Shown: in pieces, positions 1 to 6,044 of the stretch | Numbering within the stretch: position 1 is the stretch's first letter | Layout of the letters: every line of letters begins with the position of its first letter | NCBI GenBank assembly: GCA_902474645.1 | Contig: CABRWN010000087.1 | Span: 1-8,627, forward strand | Length of the DNA: 8,627 bases | DNA from: an uncultured Collinsella sp. | Lineage (GTDB): Bacteria; Actinomycetota; Coriobacteriia; Coriobacteriales; Coriobacteriaceae | Direction of reading: 5' to 3' | Notes under the pieces: model-generated | Seen by the model: the letters and a program-made list of their open reading frames with translations, nothing else | What the model was told of the DNA's origin: nothing | Databases searched by the model: none | Made by a program: the position numbers and the translations under genes

Positions 1-116
1 CGGAGGCCCGTGCCGCCAAGAACTGGGATCTGGCAGATGCCATCCGCGATCAGCTCAAGGACCTGGGCCTCACCATTGAGGATACGGCCGCCGGCACCCG
101 TATCAAATCTCTCTAA
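1..116 (+). CDS. cysS: Cysteinyl-tRNA synthetase, C-terminal end (partial)
   Basis: This is the last 37 codons of a gene that begins before the window; the reading frame starts at base 3 and ends with TAA at 114-116. The visible peptide contains A-R-A-A-K-N-W-D-L-A-D-A-I-R-D and then L-G-(L)-T-I-E-D-T and G-T-R. This is the typical end of CysRS, in which the helical C-terminal region carries the 'K(D/N)W..AD.IRD.L...G....D...GT.W/R' pattern. The enzyme charges tRNA-Cys with cysteine in the cytoplasm. The gene is followed by rlmB and a YacP-like gene, an order also known from Bacillus, which supports the call. In Bacillus the Mini-III RNase gene (mrnC) lies between cysS and rlmB; it is absent here. 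Only the tail is visible, so the catalytic core cannot be judged. Confidence 0.85.
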   Translation, partial: EARAAKNWDLADAIRDQLKDLGLTIEDTAAGTRIKSL

Positions 117-122
117 TCCCTG

Positions 123-224
123 CGGGTTTTCCAAGTGCCCGACCTTGCCGTTCAAACCGTCGCTCACGTACTCAAGTACGCGTCGCTCCTCTTTCACGGC
201 AATCTCGGGCACTTGGAAAACCCG
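123..224. repeat. 102-base nested palindromic element after cysS
   Basis: Two perfect 20-base arms, CGGGTTTTCCAAGTGCCCGA at 123-142 and its exact reverse complement at 205-224, enclose 62 bases. Inside them a second pair (TTGCCGT at 145-151 and ACGGCAA at 196-202) continues the stem after a 2-by-2 internal loop. A third pair (CGTACT 167-172, AGTACG 175-180) forms a central hairpin with a two-base loop. The 8-mer CGTCGCTC occurs as a direct repeat on both sides of the central hairpin (158-165 and 181-188). This is far longer than a terminator stem, and a separate terminator follows it. It resembles a non-coding palindromic intergenic element; whether it is mobile cannot be told from one copy. 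Confidence 0.75.
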
Positions 225-228
225 TACC

Positions 229-267
229 GACCGCTTGAGCTATTCGTCTTAAGCGGTCGCTTCTTTT
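229..267 (+). terminator. Rho-independent terminator after cysS
   Basis: The stem GACCGCTT (229-236) pairs with AAGCGGTC (251-258) over a 14-base loop, followed by GCTTCTTTT. It lies between cysS and the rlmB ribosome binding site, so rlmB probably has its own promoter or relies on readthrough. Confidence 0.7.
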
Positions 268-302
268 GTCCTGTTTGAAAATTATTTAAAGGAGGTCGCT
301 TT

Positions 303-1208
303 ATGGCCGACAATCGCAAGCGTGCGCCTCGTGGTGGCAAGCAGGCCGCTTCTGGCTCCCGCCGCAACGATCGCGCTGCCGCTCCCAAGGGCCAGCGCGA
401 TCGTACCCAGGCCGCACGTCCGCAGCGCGATCGCAACCGCGACGCTGTCCAGGCTCCCAAAGGCGAGTTTATCGAAGGTCGTCGTGCTGCCGCCGAGGCG
501 CTACGCACTGGTTTTCCCATCAAGTGCGCGCTCATTGCCGAGGGCGGGGAGCGCGATGCCGCCTTGTCGCGTCTGGTCGACGACCTCAACGCCGCGGGTG
601 TCCGCATTAAGTATGTGCCGCGCGCGCAGCTCGATGCGCTGTCGAGCCATGGCGCCCACCAGGGCATTGCGCTCGAGGTTGGCAACTTCCCCTATGCCGA
701 TGTCGCCGATATTCTCGACCGCGCAGGCGAGGGCCCGGCACTTGTCGTGGTGCTCGACCATGTGACTGACGACGGCAACTTTGGTGCCATCGTGCGCTCC
801 GCCGAGGTTGTGGGCGCGGCGGGCGTCGTCATTGCCAATAAGCGTGCCGCCGGCGTTACCGTGGGCAGCTACAAGACTTCAGCCGGCGCCGTCATGCATC
901 TGCCTATCGCGCAGGTTCCCAACATCGCCCGTGCGCTCGATGACCTCAAGGCCGCTGGCTTTTGGGTGGGCGGTGCCTCCGAGCACGCCGAGGGCAGTTG
1001 CTGGGATGCTCCCTTCGAGGGCCGCGTGGCGCTTGTCATGGGTTCCGAGGGCGACGGCATCTCGCGCCTGGTGCTCGAGAAATGCGACTTTTTGACCAAG
1101 CTTCCCCAGCGCGGCATGACCGAGAGCCTCAATGTTGCCCAGGCGACCACGGCGCTGTGCTTTGAGTGGCTGCGTCGCAACGCCGGCGAGCTCATGGGGG
1201 AGGAGTAG
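303..1208 (+). CDS. rlmB: 23S rRNA (guanosine-2'-O-)-methyltransferase, SpoU/TrmH family (RlmB-like)
   Basis: This is a 301-residue SAM-dependent SPOUT methyltransferase. RlmB proteins methylate the ribose of G2251 in the peptidyl-transferase loop of 23S rRNA. Residues 1-54 are a basic, low-complexity Arg/Lys/Ala/Gln-rich tail not found in the roughly 245-residue E. coli enzyme, and probably help bind rRNA. Residues 56-130 (from F-I-E-G-R-R) match the SpoU substrate-binding domain. The knotted catalytic domain follows with all three family motifs: D152-H-V-T-D-D-G-N159-F-G-A-I-V-R165-S-A, then M-G-S-E-G-D-G-I-S around 246-254, and Q-R-G-M-T-E-S-L-N-V-A-Q at 269-280. The start is set by AAAGGAGG at 288-295, seven bases upstream of ATG. 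The next gene starts three bases after the stop codon, so the two form one operon. The exact target nucleotide is inferred from the family; a TrmH-type tRNA target is less likely. Confidence 0.9.
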   Translation: MADNRKRAPRGGKQAASGSRRNDRAAAPKGQRDRTQAARPQRDRNRDAVQAPKGEFIEGRRAAAEALRTGFPIKCALIAEGGERDAALSRLVDDLNAAGVRIKYVPRAQLDALSSHGAHQGIALEVGNFPYADVADILDRAGEGPALVVVLDHVTDDGNFGAIVRSAEVVGAAGVVIANKRAAGVTVGSYKTSAGAVMHLPIAQVPNIARALDDLKAAGFWVGGASEHAEGSCWDAPFEGRVALVMGSEGDGISRLVLEKCDFLTKLPQRGMTESLNVAQATTALCFEWLRRNAGELMGEE

Positions 1209-1211
1209 CGC

Positions 1212-1889
1212 ATGTCCAAAAAGAACCGTGCCAAGTCCAAGGCCAAGCGTTTTGGCGAGGGCTCGGCCAAGCCGATTGTTTCGGCCGCGACCTATGGCGT
1301 GGGCGGCAATGCGTTTGCGCAGGCCATCGCCGACCCGGTCTCGACGGTGCACTCCAACAAGCCCGAGCTGCTGGTGGTCGACGGTTACAACGTGATCCAC
1401 TGCACGCCGCGCTACGAAAAGCTCGTCTACGACCATTCCGACGATCCGTATTCCAGCGACGTTCACGATATGGCGCGTACCGCCCTCATCAACGACGTCG
1501 CCGCCTTTGCCCAAGGCCGCTACGAGGCCGTAATCGTGTTCGACGGCGCGGGCAATATCTCCAGCGAGCGCCCCAACCTGCCGGCCCGCGGCGTTCGCAT
1601 CGAGTTTTCGCCGACGGGTGTATCGGCCGATACCGTGGTGCAAAAGCTCTGCATCGAGGCACGCGAGGAAGGTCGCGCGTGCTCCGTGGTATCGAGCGAC
1701 GGCACGATCCAGGCCGTCGTCATGGGCAAGGGCGTTACGCGCATCTCGAGCCGTATGCTGGTAGACGAGATCAAACAGATCGATAACGACGTTCACGAGG
1801 CAGAGGAAGCTCCCCAGATTAAGATGACTCTGGGCAGCCGCCTGAGCCCCGATGCCCTGGCCAAGCTCAAGGCCCTGCGTGGCCGGTAG
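1212..1889 (+). CDS. yacP: NYN-domain RNase, YacP/Rae1-like
   Basis: This 225-residue protein carries the YacP (formerly DUF901) NYN/PIN-like nuclease fold. The acidic residues expected at the active site are visible: D57-G-Y-N-V-I, V-F-D111, S-A-D140 and S-S-D163-G-T-I-Q. In Bacillus subtilis the family member Rae1 associates with the ribosome and cleaves mRNA in the A site during translation. The cysS-rlmB-yacP order here matches that locus, which strengthens the assignment. The first 50 or so residues (Lys/Arg-rich, then low-complexity) are an extension relative to the roughly 170-residue Bacillus protein. The residues after about 195 form a short tail (L-S-P-D-A-L-A-K-L-K). The ribosome binding site GGAGGAG lies at 1199-1205, inside the end of rlmB, so the two genes are probably translated together. 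In-vivo targets are unknown. Confidence 0.82.
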   Translation: MSKKNRAKSKAKRFGEGSAKPIVSAATYGVGGNAFAQAIADPVSTVHSNKPELLVVDGYNVIHCTPRYEKLVYDHSDDPYSSDVHDMARTALINDVAAFAQGRYEAVIVFDGAGNISSERPNLPARGVRIEFSPTGVSADTVVQKLCIEAREEGRACSVVSSDGTIQAVVMGKGVTRISSRMLVDEIKQIDNDVHEAEEAPQIKMTLGSRLSPDALAKLKALRGR

Positions 1890-1890
1890 G

Positions 1891-1924
1891 GGAGTTGGCG
1901 GGGCAATGCTGCCTCGCTAACTCC
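1891..1924. terminator. Hairpin between convergent genes, possible bidirectional terminator
   Basis: GGAGTTGGCGGGGCA (1891-1905) pairs with TGCCTCGCTAACTCC (1910-1924) over a four-base loop. It makes a 15-pair stem, with two G-U pairs when read rightward. It starts two bases after the YacP-like stop codon and covers the stop codon of the leftward kinase gene. There is no clear T-run on either side, so it may act as a barrier or 3'-end stabiliser rather than a classical terminator. Confidence 0.5.
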
Positions 1925-3257
1925 ATTCAGCGATGTCGATCATTCTTTCGAGGCGCCACGTTAGCGCCTCCTTTAGATGAGGCAGTCTCGCTGTTAGAGC
2001 ATCGTTTTTAGACAGAATCTCGATTGCCTCGTCAACGAAGCCTTCGAGTTTGTCCCCGTCAAACCAGTTCATATCCTCAACAAGCAACATTTGTTTGGCG
2101 GGACTTGAATGGAACTGCGCGCTGGCAAAACCGTGCTCTCCTGCCCTAAGCTCCTCTAGAGATATGTTGCACCAGAGCGATGAGCCCGAATCGAAGATGG
2201 GGGCTGGTCTGCAGGTTAGCGTGTTGACGTTTCGCACAAGGCCAAAGTTACGCCAATGACGGTCATAGTTGGCGATGATGTCGTCACATACGATCATGCG
2301 GTCAAGGGCATCCTTAACGCCTGTCACCCCGAGCTCCTCGCAGTTTGCTACGTATCGCTCGTAGTCGGTTAGCCGTTCATCTGCGTTTGCGTGCTGGTTT
2401 ACATAGAACGCAGGGACATATTCTTCCTCGTCAGTTAAGAAGACATTGCATTTGCTCAAGGCGGAAGTACCCGCGCCTTCGAGCGAATAGGGTACATAAT
2501 CGCAAGCGTTTAGGATGCGACGGTGAAGTGCAGTCGCCACCATCTCGTTATAGGGTTCCTGGTTTAGATGCGCACCTGCCTTGTGGAGGATTCGACGGTC
2601 ACCCTCGCATGTCCAGTACTTTTGAAGATTGCCGTCCGAGGTGTTGTCGGGCTTTGCGGCAGCCGCTTTTCCCTCTGGGGCAAAGGGCGCAATGGACAGC
2701 GAGACGTCATCAAAGGCGTTATTGAAGAAATTAATGTCTTCCCACGCGAGACCGGAGCCTTGGGGCCTAATCCAATACTGGTCGGATAAGGAGAGGCCAA
2801 GATTTCGCTGTACGAGTTCATCGGGAACATCGACTGCGGCTTCTGCAAGCAGGGAGGCTAGCCCAATGCGTGCGAGCGGGATACCGCGGCCGCGCCACCA
2901 GATGCGGAAGGAGTCGAGCGATATGGGGCTATTAGGGCCAAATACTCCAATAGGGGCGTGGGCGTAATCGATGTCGGCGCCGATGTGGGTAAAGTCTTTT
3001 CGCGATGTGCTGTAGACCAGCTGAGCGACTTCGTGCGTGCGATTCATGAGGGTGAACGCGATCTCGCTCTTACCGTGGCCGCGGCGGGGACGTCCCCCCG
3101 TTTTGGTCACGGAGCGGAGTCGCGTGTCGACGCTGTCTTTGTCGATGAGCCATACACCAGAAGCCTTGCGGGCCTCAAGTGCTCCGTTTTTTATAAGCTC
3201 CTGCACCCTGCGCGGAGTGATGCCGAGCAGCTCGGCGGCTTCCTTGGTAGTAAGCAT
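1917..3257 (-). CDS. HipA-like serine/threonine kinase with N-terminal helix-turn-helix domain
   Basis: The protein has 446 residues from ATG at 3257. I prefer this start because GAAGGG (complement of 3265-3270) sits seven bases upstream; an in-frame TTG at 3299 would add 14 residues but has no ribosome binding site. Residues 1-46 (L-T-T-K-E-A-A-E-L-L-G-I-T-P-R-R-V-Q-E-L-I) form an excisionase/MerR-type helix-turn-helix. They are followed by a basic G-G-R-P-R-R-G-H-G-K stretch resembling an AT-hook. The rest resembles HipA-type kinases: H-K226-A-G as a possible ATP-binding lysine, Q-E-P-Y-N-E near 233-238, the catalytic loop N330-Y-D332-R-H-W-R-N337-F-G, and P-I-F-D356-S-G-S-S as the metal-binding Asp. 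HipA kinases phosphorylate translation factors such as glutamyl-tRNA synthetase; this target is unknown. No separate HipB-like antitoxin gene is present, so the fused DNA-binding domain probably provides autoregulation. Whether it is a toxin is unproven. Confidence 0.78.
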   Translation of the reverse strand: MLTTKEAAELLGITPRRVQELIKNGALEARKASGVWLIDKDSVDTRLRSVTKTGGRPRRGHGKSEIAFTLMNRTHEVAQLVYSTSRKDFTHIGADIDYAHAPIGVFGPNSPISLDSFRIWWRGRGIPLARIGLASLLAEAAVDVPDELVQRNLGLSLSDQYWIRPQGSGLAWEDINFFNNAFDDVSLSIAPFAPEGKAAAAKPDNTSDGNLQKYWTCEGDRRILHKAGAHLNQEPYNEMVATALHRRILNACDYVPYSLEGAGTSALSKCNVFLTDEEEYVPAFYVNQHANADERLTDYERYVANCEELGVTGVKDALDRMIVCDDIIANYDRHWRNFGLVRNVNTLTCRPAPIFDSGSSLWCNISLEELRAGEHGFASAQFHSSPAKQMLLVEDMNWFDGDKLEGFVDEAIEILSKNDALTARLPHLKEALTWRLERMIDIAEWS

Positions 3258-3277
3258 CGCGAAACCCTTCGTCAAAA

Positions 3278-3335
3278 CGAATAGTTTTATATATAGCAAT
3301 TGTAATTAAAACTATTCGTTCTGGCGAATAGTTTT
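3278..3335. promoter_or_regulatory. Triple 11-mer operator upstream of the HTH-kinase gene
   Basis: CGAATAGTTTT occurs at 3278-3288 and 3325-3335 and, inverted, as AAAACTATTCG at 3308-3318. The last two form a 28-base palindrome with a six-base spacer; the first two are inverted across 19 bases. The 19-base spacer is AT-rich. Read leftward it contains CTATATAT, running into TATAAA, and could hold the -10 region of the kinase gene; no convincing -35 box is visible. The arrangement is typical of a site bound cooperatively by dimers, and the kinase's own helix-turn-helix domain is the obvious candidate. Binding is inferred, the repeats are directly seen. Confidence 0.7.
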
Positions 3336-3360
3336 GAGATGTGGTCGGGTGAAGGGCCTG

Positions 3361-3389
3361 TTGCGCCTCGTCCGCAATTCCTTTATTCT
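3361..3389 (+). promoter_or_regulatory. Probable sigma-70 promoter for tRNA-Thr(TGT)
   Basis: TTGCGC (3361-3366) and TATTCT (3384-3389) are separated by 17 bases and lie about 30 bases upstream of the tRNA. Each box differs from consensus at two positions or fewer. Confidence 0.55.
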
Positions 3390-3419
3390 TAACTAGCTTC
3401 GCGCGAAAGCGCCAAGTGT

Positions 3420-3494
3420 GCCAGTGTGGCGCAACGGTAGCGCAACTGATTTGTAATCAGTGGGTTGCAGGTTCGATTCCTGTCACTGGCTCCA
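3420..3494 (+). tRNA. tRNA-Thr (anticodon TGT)
   Basis: The cloverleaf folds by eye. The acceptor stem is GCCAGTG (3420-3426) with CACTGGC (3484-3490), followed by the discriminator T and an encoded CCA at 3492-3494. The anticodon stem ACTGA/TCAGT closes the loop TTTGTAA, giving anticodon TGT, which reads ACA-type threonine codons. The T arm carries GGTTCGATTCC. It is a single-gene transcription unit with its own promoter and terminator, placed between the divergent kinase gene and the accessory region. Confidence 0.95.
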
Positions 3495-3503
3495 TGAGAG
3501 TTT

Positions 3504-3543
3504 CGGGCTCTGTTCCTTATGGGACAGGGCCCGTTTCTTTTTT
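3504..3543 (+). terminator. Rho-independent terminator after tRNA-Thr(TGT)
   Basis: CGGGCTCTGTTCC (3504-3516) pairs with GGGACAGGGCCCG (3521-3533), including G-U pairs, over a four-base loop. It is followed by TTTCTTTTTT, a textbook intrinsic terminator ten bases after the tRNA's CCA. Confidence 0.88.
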
Positions 3544-3582
3544 GTCGATAAGTAAGCGGGTTTGGCGCAACCTAGCTTCAGG

Positions 3583-3644
3583 TTTGTCTCGATCTGTAAC
3601 AGTTAGGAGGAAAAACCTGCCCAGTTGTTACAGATTGAGACAAA
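3583..3644. repeat. Large hairpin repeat, copy A
   Basis: TTTGTCTCGATCTGTAACA (3583-3601) pairs with TGTTACAGATTGAGACAAA (3626-3644), a 19-pair stem with one G-U pair. The loop between the GTAAC and GTTAC boundaries is 26 bases and contains TAGGAGGAAAA. It belongs to the same family as the three units at 7830-8053. It stands in the gap between the tRNA terminator and the terminator of the leftward accessory operon. Confidence 0.85.
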
Positions 3645-3696
3645 GCAAGGGGGCTAACCATTTTGGCTGGTGCTGCGCAAAGGAATCTGGTTGATG

Positions 3697-3979
3697 TTAG
3701 AGAAAAAGCCCCGCCCATTTGGGCGGGGCTAACAGACCTGCTCGTCTACCCCCTACGACGTGGTAACTGTAACCATTGTCATCGGGGAGGGGATCGTCGC
3801 CTGGGTTTAACAGATAGTCTTCTTCGGATTCATAAATGTTGGTTGCGGAGATACTGTTCTTGTAACCAACATTCAGCGCAAACCCACGTGTACTTGTGAT
3901 CGTCAAAACCTAGCCGATTGTTGAGATGGGCATCGCAACGATCGCACCACCAATCAACATCGGGAAATCTATCGCTCAT
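3697..3979 (-). pseudogene. Small zinc-finger protein gene broken by a one-base insertion
   Basis: A gene starts at ATG 3979 with AAAGGGG seven bases upstream. It encodes M-S-D-R-F-P-D-V-D-W-W-C-D-R-C-D-A-H-L-N, then G-F-D-D-H-K-Y-T-W-V-C-A-E-C, before hitting a stop at 3832-3830. The next frame continues exactly where it should, with G-Y-K-N-S-I-S-A-T-N-I-Y-E-S-E-E-D-Y, and runs to a stop at 3697, inside the terminator. Removing one T of the pair at 3868-3869 (leftward TGTTGGTTAC to TGTGGTTAC) restores one frame of about 93 codons. The two CxxC pairs suggest a zinc ribbon. It follows the membrane-anchored protein gene by 42 bases and shares its terminator. The insertion could be a real mutation or a sequencing error. 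The last 20 or so residues run through the terminator stem, so the ancestral stop may also have been lost. Function unknown. Confidence 0.72.
3702..3730 (-). terminator. Rho-independent terminator of the leftward accessory operon
   Basis: AGCCCCGCCC (3707-3716) and GGGCGGGGCT (3721-3730) form a perfect ten-pair GC-rich stem with loop ATTT. Read leftward it is followed by TTTTTCTC, so it ends transcription of the zinc-finger and membrane-anchored protein genes. Confidence 0.88.
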
Positions 3980-4021
3980 ATCTACACCCCTTTATCGCCA
4001 GCTGATATGACCAATAAAAAC

Positions 4022-4867
4022 TTACTTGTCGAGCCTGATGAGTGCCTGTTCAACGTTGCTCGTCATGTTGTTTTGCTGCGATGCGGCAAGATGGCAAGAA
4101 GTGCGAACCACACAGGTGCCAACAACCTTGTGCGAACCGGGGTCTAAGATCGAATTGTCGTCAAAACTGCTCAAGTACTCATCGCGCTTCTTGCCATCTT
4201 TGACGTTTGCGTACACCTCGACGGCTCCGCCGGCATCGCATCCGCCGTCCACGACGGGGGTGTAATCTCCGCTAAGATACACGTCGGAAGAGTCGACCAA
4301 ATCGGAATTAAAGTAGACGCATGCGGTGTAACCGCCCTGTTTGCCTAACTTATTATTTGGATCGTTGCCCTCCGAAACAGCTTCCAGTGCCGTGATGTTG
4401 GCAATGCCCGTGAGCCGTTGCAGGATGAATTGCTCTGAGGGGTTGGTCACCTGCTTGAGCTGGTCGATGCTGTCTTGAAGGTTGGACTTGGCGGTGGAAA
4501 GATCGCCGATGACGGAATCGTATTTTCCCATCTTGTCGATCTTCTTTGCCATAGCGTTTATCTCGTCGGTATTACCTGGCATTGCGGGGATATCTTCTTT
4601 GGCGGCCTGAGCTTGGGCTACCGCATTGGTCGCGGAATCAGACGTCGACGAATCATAGGGCTTATCCTTCGATTTGTTCAGTTCCTGAAGCTCTTTGATT
4701 GCGGCGTCTAAGTCATCATTGCGGCTTTGAAGTCCGTCGGCAGCGGTGTTGAAGGCCTCAACCGCCTCATTGTGCGGTATCTGGTAATTGACGTACCAGT
4801 ACGCTCCGATAGCAACGATTAAGACCGCGACGACAGAGACGATGGCTGTCCTTTTCTTTTTGTCCAT
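4022..4867 (-). CDS. Membrane-anchored coiled-coil protein of unknown function
   Basis: The protein has 281 residues. Residues 1-6 are basic (M-D-K-K-K-R), and residues 8-27 form one hydrophobic segment (V-S-V-V-A-V-L-I-V-A-I-G-A) that looks like an uncleaved N-terminal anchor. Residues 30-160 are largely helical and polar with Lys/Glu/Asp/Gln/Ala repeats, probably a coiled-coil stalk outside the membrane. Residues 175-281 form a compact C-terminal domain with four cysteines (C183, C210, C252, C258) and the segments Y-T-A-C-V-Y-F-N-S-D-L-V-D, G-K-K-R-D-E-Y-L-S-S-F-D and G-S-H-K-V-V-G-T-C-V-V-R-T-S. I recall proteins of this layout from Coriobacteriia and bifidobacteria but know no function. 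AAAGGAG lies ten bases before the ATG. It is the first gene of a two-gene unit with the broken zinc-finger gene. It could be a surface sensor or an extracellular solute-binding protein; neither is shown. Confidence 0.75.
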   Translation of the reverse strand: MDKKKRTAIVSVVAVLIVAIGAYWYVNYQIPHNEAVEAFNTAADGLQSRNDDLDAAIKELQELNKSKDKPYDSSTSDSATNAVAQAQAAKEDIPAMPGNTDEINAMAKKIDKMGKYDSVIGDLSTAKSNLQDSIDQLKQVTNPSEQFILQRLTGIANITALEAVSEGNDPNNKLGKQGGYTACVYFNSDLVDSSDVYLSGDYTPVVDGGCDAGGAVEVYANVKDGKKRDEYLSSFDDNSILDPGSHKVVGTCVVRTSCHLAASQQNNMTSNVEQALIRLDK

Positions 4868-5177
4868 AATGAGTGCTCTCCTTTCCCGATATGAAAATGC
4901 TAGCGCTTTCTGACTATTCCGCAGATGCCATGGCTTTCTATTCGGTAAACGGATTCCTCTCTTGCTGCGACATCAGTCGAATAACTGTGCGCTTGAACTG
5001 AGGCCGCCCGAAATGACGGTGGATGCGATGGGGGTGGCGGGGCAGTGCGTGACCGAGTGAGTCTACTTGCACATATGGGTATGGTGGACGAATGGTAAGA
5101 CTAAGCTGGCGAAAAGCGAACCTGGTGCTCCTTGTCGGATTGGATCGTGCCGATTTCATTAGGCATCACACGGCAAA
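4868..5177. other. 310-base gap with no supported gene
   Basis: This lies between two leftward genes. It should contain the promoter of the membrane-anchored protein gene, but no convincing -35/-10 pair was found. A 73-codon leftward frame (5159-4938) has no ribosome binding site, is rich in His/Arg/Pro and looks non-coding. No stable hairpin with a T-run was seen after the HIRAN-like gene. Confidence 0.5.
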
Positions 5178-5681
5178 TTATCGGTAGAACACGTCGAATT
5201 CAATTGTGTGAATGCGTGCGTTGTCGGGACCGGCGTCAACCGGAGAATGTTCGGCATCGCTCGCTTCTGCCCAGACTTTATGGCCGCCGTTGATTTTATC
5301 GACGATCCTCATGACGGCTGCCTCTTCTTCTGCCGTCGCGCTCCAGGGGATGTCGCAGATTTTTTCGCCGTCTTCAGAGATGACGTCGAGCCAAGCAGCA
5401 TCCTTTGGAATGTCGGGGTCTTGTTCGAATCGAAGAATGGCTCCAGGTTTAAGCGCTTCGCGCTGGACTTCTACCTCATCTGGTTCGTACATCCAATCGG
5501 TGTCTTCAAATTCCTTTTCCCAAAGGTAGCCGTATCCGATTGTTTTCACGCTTACAATGTACGTTTTGCCAGAAGAGAGGCCGATGGCTGTTTTCGGCTT
5601 AATAAAGAATGCTCCGAAAGCTGAGGCCGCGAGAACCGTAAATCCGCGTCGAGTTAATTCAAGTTCTTCTAAGTTGCCCAT
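5178..5681 (-). CDS. Small exported or membrane-tethered protein with HIRAN-like domain
   Basis: The protein has 167 residues from ATG at 5681, chosen because AAGGAG (complement of 5688-5693) is six bases upstream. A longer frame from 5759 lacks a good ribosome binding site and would bury the signal. Residues 9-35 (L-T-R-R-G-F-T-V-L-A-A-S-A-F-G-A-F-F) form a twin-arginine-type signal or anchor: R11-R12-x-F followed by a hydrophobic stretch, without a clear AxA cleavage site. Residues 78-140 (L-K-P-G-A-I-L-R-F-E-Q-D-P-D-I-P-K-D-A-A-W-L-D-V, then E-K-I-C-D-I-P) follow the pattern of HIRAN domains: a 'G..l.l..EpdNp.D..Ai.V' strand pair followed by 'G..iGyiP'. HIRAN domains usually bind DNA inside the cell, so an exported version is odd; the similarity is judged by eye. 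No partner gene is adjacent in the same operon. Confidence 0.62.
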   Translation of the reverse strand: MGNLEELELTRRGFTVLAASAFGAFFIKPKTAIGLSSGKTYIVSVKTIGYGYLWEKEFEDTDWMYEPDEVEVQREALKPGAILRFEQDPDIPKDAAWLDVISEDGEKICDIPWSATAEEEAAVMRIVDKINGGHKVWAEASDAEHSPVDAGPDNARIHTIEFDVFYR

Positions 5682-6044
5682 TTGGATCTCCTTCTTTAAG
5701 AGCGGGCTGTTCGTTATTGAGAAAAATAGACGTTCGTGGGGACATAAAACTGCAGCCAATTCCCTCTGCTCAATGGCGTTGGAAGCTCTAATACAACCGA
5801 TGCGCTAATACCAATCTGGCTTTGAATATTGAAGGTAGACATGAACACGGAGCACTCCTCGATTCGCTCACTGCACTCACCGATTAATAGACGTTTCGCT
5901 GTTACGTTTTACGCTGCAAGAATTAGACTGCTTGCTTAGGTGCTAGAGGCATTCGGCATAGACATGAGAAGTCGCGCCAAGTGCCTGGTGCTTCTTGAAA
6001 GTCGTGGCCGATCCGGAAAGCGGAATGGCGAAAGGAATAGTTGG
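5682..6044. other. Divergent intergenic region
   Basis: About 360 bases separate the leftward HIRAN-like gene from the rightward GIY-YIG-like gene, so promoters must face both ways. I see no promoter pair or repeat strong enough to name. A frame running rightward into the next gene from GTG at 5940 has no ribosome binding site. Confidence 0.4.

Noticed and set aside
194..685. Long leftward reading frame opposite the start of rlmB
   Set aside because: It runs antisense to a well-supported gene and through the terminator and palindrome; typical of GC-rich shadow frames.
3086..3097. Perfect 12-base palindrome GGGGACGTCCCC inside the kinase gene
   Set aside because: It falls on the Gly-Gly-Arg-Pro-Arg codons of a basic segment and is most simply explained by codon composition.
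3258..3299. Longer start for the kinase gene at TTG 3299
   Set aside because: It would begin inside the operator region and has no ribosome binding site, while ATG 3257 has GAAGGG at proper spacing.
3420..3494. tRNA-Thr(TGT) as an integration site with a duplicated 3' end
   Set aside because: I searched downstream for a copy of the tRNA 3' end and found only the ordinary T arms of the other tRNAs; no integrase is visible.
4938..5159. A 73-codon leftward reading frame after the HIRAN-like gene
   Set aside because: No ribosome binding site, His/Arg/Pro-rich composition unlike a folded protein, and no recognisable motif.
5940..6044. Longer start (GTG 5940) for the GIY-YIG-like gene
   Set aside because: No ribosome binding site upstream; ATG 6045 has AAAGGA eight bases away and begins the protein-like composition.
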